The translations under genes and the position numbers were made by a program. 39,308 bases of DNA from Thermoanaerobaculia bacterium (GTDB taxonomy: Bacteria > Acidobacteriota > Thermoanaerobaculia > Multivoradales > Multivoraceae): NCBI GenBank assembly GCA_022826745.1, contig JAJDUI010000007.1:1-39308 (forward strand), read 5' to 3'. The first letter of the stretch is position 1, and each line of letters opens with the position of its first letter. Under the pieces are notes generated by a model that searched no databases, was not told the DNA's origin, and was given only the letters and a program-made list of their open reading frames with translations. This document shows, piece after piece, positions 37,346-39,308 of this stretch.

Positions 37346-38403
37346 GGCGGGGCAATTCCCGCGGAAGCCTCACAGCCTTCGGAGTCGGCCGCATCCAGGA
37401 GGCGGCGCAGTTCGCGCACCAGGCGGTCGAGCCCGGTGCCCGCGACGGCCGAGATCTCGAGAGACCGTACTCCTTCCCTTCGCGCCAGGGCGGCCAGGTC
37501 GCCTCGCCGGTCCGGTTCCGCGATGTCGAGCTTCGAACCGCAGAGGATCCGGGGCCGGCGAAGGAGATCCTCGTTGAAGGCGCCAAGCTCGGCGGAGATC
37601 GTGTCGAAGGCCGCCTGGACCGCGCCGGCTTCCTCCTCGGGCTGCGGCCCGAGGTCGACCAGGTGCAGGAGGACACGGCAGCGCTCCACGTGGCGCAGAA
37701 AGCGGGTTCCGAGGCCGGCGCCCTGGGCGGCGCCGGCGATCAGTCCCGGCAGATCGGCGATCACGAAGGGCTCCGCCTCGACCGGAATCGCCGGCGGCCC
37801 GACCACGCCAAGCTGGGGCACGAGCGTCGTGAAGGGATAGTCGGCGATCTTCGGCTTCGCGGCAGTGAGCCTGCTGATGAGGGTGGACTTGCCCGCGTTC
37901 GGCAGGCCGACGACGCCGATGTCGGCGAGCAGCTTCAGTTCCAGGCGCAGGCGGCGCTGCTCGCCCGGTCTTCCCGGTTCCACGCGCCTCGGCGCTCGCT
38001 GGCGCGCGCTCTTGAAGCGGGCGTTGCCGCGCCCACCGGAGCCGCCGCGCGCCACGACGAGCCGGTCGGACTCGGCCAGCACCTCGCCCAGGGTCTCGCC
38101 GCTGGCAGCGTCATGAACCTCGGTCCCCAGCGGCACCGGAATCACGAGATCGCCGCCGCTCCGACCGGTCTTGTTCGACCCCTCGCCGTGCCTGCCGCGC
38201 TCGGCGTGGTAGGCGGCCGGGAAGCTGAGACGGTAGAGGGTGCCGAGGCCGGGCGAGCCGACCAGAACGACATCGCCGCCGTTGCCGCCGTCGCCGCCCG
38301 ACGGGCCGCCCTGCGGCACGAACTTCTCGCGCCGGAAGGCCAGACAGCCGTCTCCGCCGGAACCCGCGAGGACATCGATGACGGCCTCGTCGATGAAGTG
38401 CAT
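37342..38403 (-). CDS. obg: Obg/CgtA ribosome-assembly GTPase
   Basis: GTPase acting in 50S maturation and stress response. 353 residues: Gly-rich Obg domain (1-158) with GSGGDG and GGPSGGDGGNGG, then the G domain: G1 GLPNAGKST (166-174), switch DYPFTT (188-193), G3 DLPGLI (217-222). G4 reads SKLD (290-293), with Ser in place of the usual Asn; EngB-type GTPases also vary there (TKID). The C-terminal OCT domain is absent. ATG 38401-38403 with GGGGAG 8 nt ahead. Confidence 0.95.
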   Translation of the reverse strand: MHFIDEAVIDVLAGSGGDGCLAFRREKFVPQGGPSGGDGGNGGDVVLVGSPGLGTLYRLSFPAAYHAERGRHGEGSNKTGRSGGDLVIPVPLGTEVHDAASGETLGEVLAESDRLVVARGGSGGRGNARFKSARQRAPRRVEPGRPGEQRRLRLELKLLADIGVVGLPNAGKSTLISRLTAAKPKIADYPFTTLVPQLGVVGPPAIPVEAEPFVIADLPGLIAGAAQGAGLGTRFLRHVERCRVLLHLVDLGPQPEEEAGAVQAAFDTISAELGAFNEDLLRRPRILCGSKLDIAEPDRRGDLAALARREGVRSLEISAVAGTGLDRLVRELRRLLDAADSEGCEASAGIAPP

Positions 38404-38427
38404 GAGCCGCTCCCCGCGGCGCTACGC

Positions 38428-38685
38428 CTACCCAGCCGGATGGACGTTGACCACCGTGCCGCGCCGGCCGCGGTTGCGGAACTCGACGACGCCGTCCGCC
38501 CGTGCGAAGAGGGTGTCGTCGCCGCCGCGTCCGACGTTCTCGCCGGGAAAGAAGCGGGTGCCCCGCTGGCGCACGATGATCGTGCCGCCGGTCACGCTCT
38601 GGCCCGCGTAACGCTTCACGCCCAGGTTCTTGGGGTTGGAATCGCGGCCGTTGCGGCTCGAACCCTGGCCCTTCTTGTGCGCCAT
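38428..38685 (-). CDS. rpmA: 50S ribosomal protein L27
   Basis: L27, whose N-terminal tail reaches the peptidyl-transferase centre. 85 residues, normal. It starts [16 protein letters not shown], with no cleavable extension of the Firmicutes type, and contains [25 protein letters not shown] and the [11 protein letters not shown] block. 31 nt after rplU and 24 nt before obg. Confidence 0.97.
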   Translation of the reverse strand: MAHKKGQGSSRNGRDSNPKNLGVKRYAGQSVTGGTIIVRQRGTRFFPGENVGRGGDDTLFARADGVVEFRNRGRRGTVVNVHPAG

Positions 38686-38716
38686 CTCTCTTGACCTCCG
38701 TTGCTCCGGCGAGCGG

Positions 38717-39046
38717 CTATGCCCCGCCGGATCGTTCGATCGCTTCTATCCGGAAGCGCTGCAACTCCTGGCGGTGCCCGCGGCGCCGTCGGTAGCCCTT
38801 CCGGCGCTTGAACTTGAACACGACGATCTTCGGACCGCGCAGGTCGCTCACGAGCTGCGCCCGCACCCTGGCGCCCTCGACGACGGGCTCGCCGATTTCG
38901 GTTTCGCCCTCGCCGCCGCCGATCATCAGCACCCGGTCGAAGACCACCTCCGAACCGGCCTGAGCGCCGCCGAGGCGTTCCAGGTCGACGACATCGCCTT
39001 CCTCGACCCGGACCTGCTTGCCGCCGGTCTCTATCACTGCGTACAT
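38717..39046 (-). CDS. rplU: 50S ribosomal protein L21
   Basis: L21, an early 50S protein contacting domain I of 23S rRNA. 109 residues. [18 protein letters not shown] at the N terminus and [21 protein letters not shown] (about 73-93) near the C terminus are diagnostic. First gene of the rplU-rpmA-obg-nadD-rsfS-thiS run. Confidence 0.97.
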   Translation of the reverse strand: MYAVIETGGKQVRVEEGDVVDLERLGGAQAGSEVVFDRVLMIGGGEGETEIGEPVVEGARVRAQLVSDLRGPKIVVFKFKRRKGYRRRRGHRQELQRFRIEAIERSGGA

Positions 39047-39086
39047 CGTTCTCTCTCAGCGGCGCGCCGATCGCTCAGCGCACCGG

Positions 39087-39114
39087 ATAATCGTCATCCG
39101 CGCTACGCCGCCAA
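39087..39114 (-). promoter_or_regulatory. Promoter of the rplU operon
   Basis: Minus strand -35 TTGGCG (39109-39114), 16-nt spacer, -10 GATTAT (39087-39092), giving a start near 39080 and a ~34-nt leader. A small 5-bp hairpin (39107-39121) overlaps the -35. Confidence 0.45.
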
Positions 39115-39175
39115 AAGCGGCATTTCGGCGGCCGACAGTAGCACCCGCCCAACGAAACATCAATGGTCAGTGCTG

Positions 39176-39230
39176 TCCAACGAGAAGTGAGCGTGAACGG
39201 GGGGCGTGAATCCAACGAGAAGTGAGCGTG
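39176..39230. repeat. Two perfect 20-bp direct repeats, probable IS terminal repeats
   Basis: The same 20-nt sequence, beginning TCCAACGAGAAG, occurs at 39176-39195 and 39211-39230, start-to-start spacing 35 bp. They stand 29 bp before the ORF at 39259. Multiple short repeats next to a transposase start are typical of transposase-binding ends such as those of IS21-like elements; the assignment is inference. A weaker partial match (CCAACGA) is at 39149. The repeats lie about 60 bp upstream of the rplU promoter. Confidence 0.6.
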
Positions 39231-39258
39231 GACGGTCTGTGTCGGGGATGATGGGAGG

Positions 39259-39308
39259 ATGATTCTGACTCTCCAGACACGCCGCCTTCAGACCCTCGAT
39301 GAGGTGCG
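39259..39308 (+). CDS. Start of a probable transposase ORF, cut by the window edge
   Basis: An open frame beginning ATG 39259 encodes only 16 complete codons, MILTLQTRRLQTLDEV, before the window ends. GGGAGG directly abuts this ATG, so the true start may be a CTG or another codon a little further in. The Leu/Arg-rich N terminus, and the upstream direct repeats, suggest an integrase-type transposase, but the fragment is too short for a firm family call. Confidence 0.4.
   Translation, partial: MILTLQTRRLQTLDEV

Noticed and set aside
36756..37676. N-terminal extension of the rsfS frame through nadD and into obg
   Set aside because: The extension is low-complexity Arg/Ala/Pro sequence out of frame with two clearly coding genes; only the part from 36755 resembles RsfS.

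Overview
This is a high-GC bacterial chromosome window, gene-dense and almost entirely core housekeeping. No replicon, phage or resistance cargo is visible; the only mobile-element signal is at the extreme right edge. The gene content suits a Gram-negative-type organism: an RlpA lipoprotein with DPBB and SPOR domains, a WaaL/Wzy-type membrane protein, and FtsK. Further markers are a fused IspDF, a short EF-Ts, a ClpP-ClpX-Lon-EngB-Rho cluster, and a eukaryote-like adenylosuccinate lyase. My best guess is Acidobacteriota or a similar deep high-GC lineage, but this is inference from gene content only, and no rRNA marker is present.

Left part (1-6.5 kb, minus strand): one long translation-linked run reading rplM-rpsI-rpsB-tsf-pyrH-frr-ispDF-rlmB, then tRNA-Thr(TGT), tRNA-Tyr(GTA) and tRNA-Gly(TCC). 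It starts from a near-consensus promoter with a structured leader of about 110 nt. In other bacteria the Thr-Tyr-Gly tRNA order often precedes tuf, so tuf probably lies just outside the window. 6.5-15 kb: coaE (+) converges on rdgB (-). argF, purB and rlpA (+) follow. The moaC-namZ-serA run (-) and a small glycosyltransferase (+) come next. 15-21.4 kb (minus): an HU gene has a promoter carrying two palindromes and a hairpin-rich leader of about 214 nt. Behind it lies the ksgA-ftsK-fmt-rsmB run.

21.4-28 kb: a solitary molybdopterin oxidoreductase and a minimal GGDEF protein (+), then an O-antigen-ligase-like membrane protein and a DUF362 protein (-). 28-36 kb (minus): tRNA-Lys(CTT), tRNA-Leu(TAG), tig, clpP, clpX, lon, engB and rho form a folding, proteolysis and termination block. 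36-39 kb (minus): rplU-rpmA-obg-nadD-rsfS-thiS is a classic ribosome-assembly block with start/stop overlaps. The last ~130 bases carry two perfect 20-bp direct repeats and the start of an ORF read as the end of an insertion sequence.

I did not find a plainly new multi-gene system. The most interesting unexplained signals are regulatory RNA/DNA structures (rplM leader, HU promoter and leader, hairpin array after tRNA-Gly), the degenerate acceptor stem of tRNA-Gly, the orphan molybdoenzyme and the repeats at the right edge. Many starts are GTG or TTG, often overlapping the previous stop codon.
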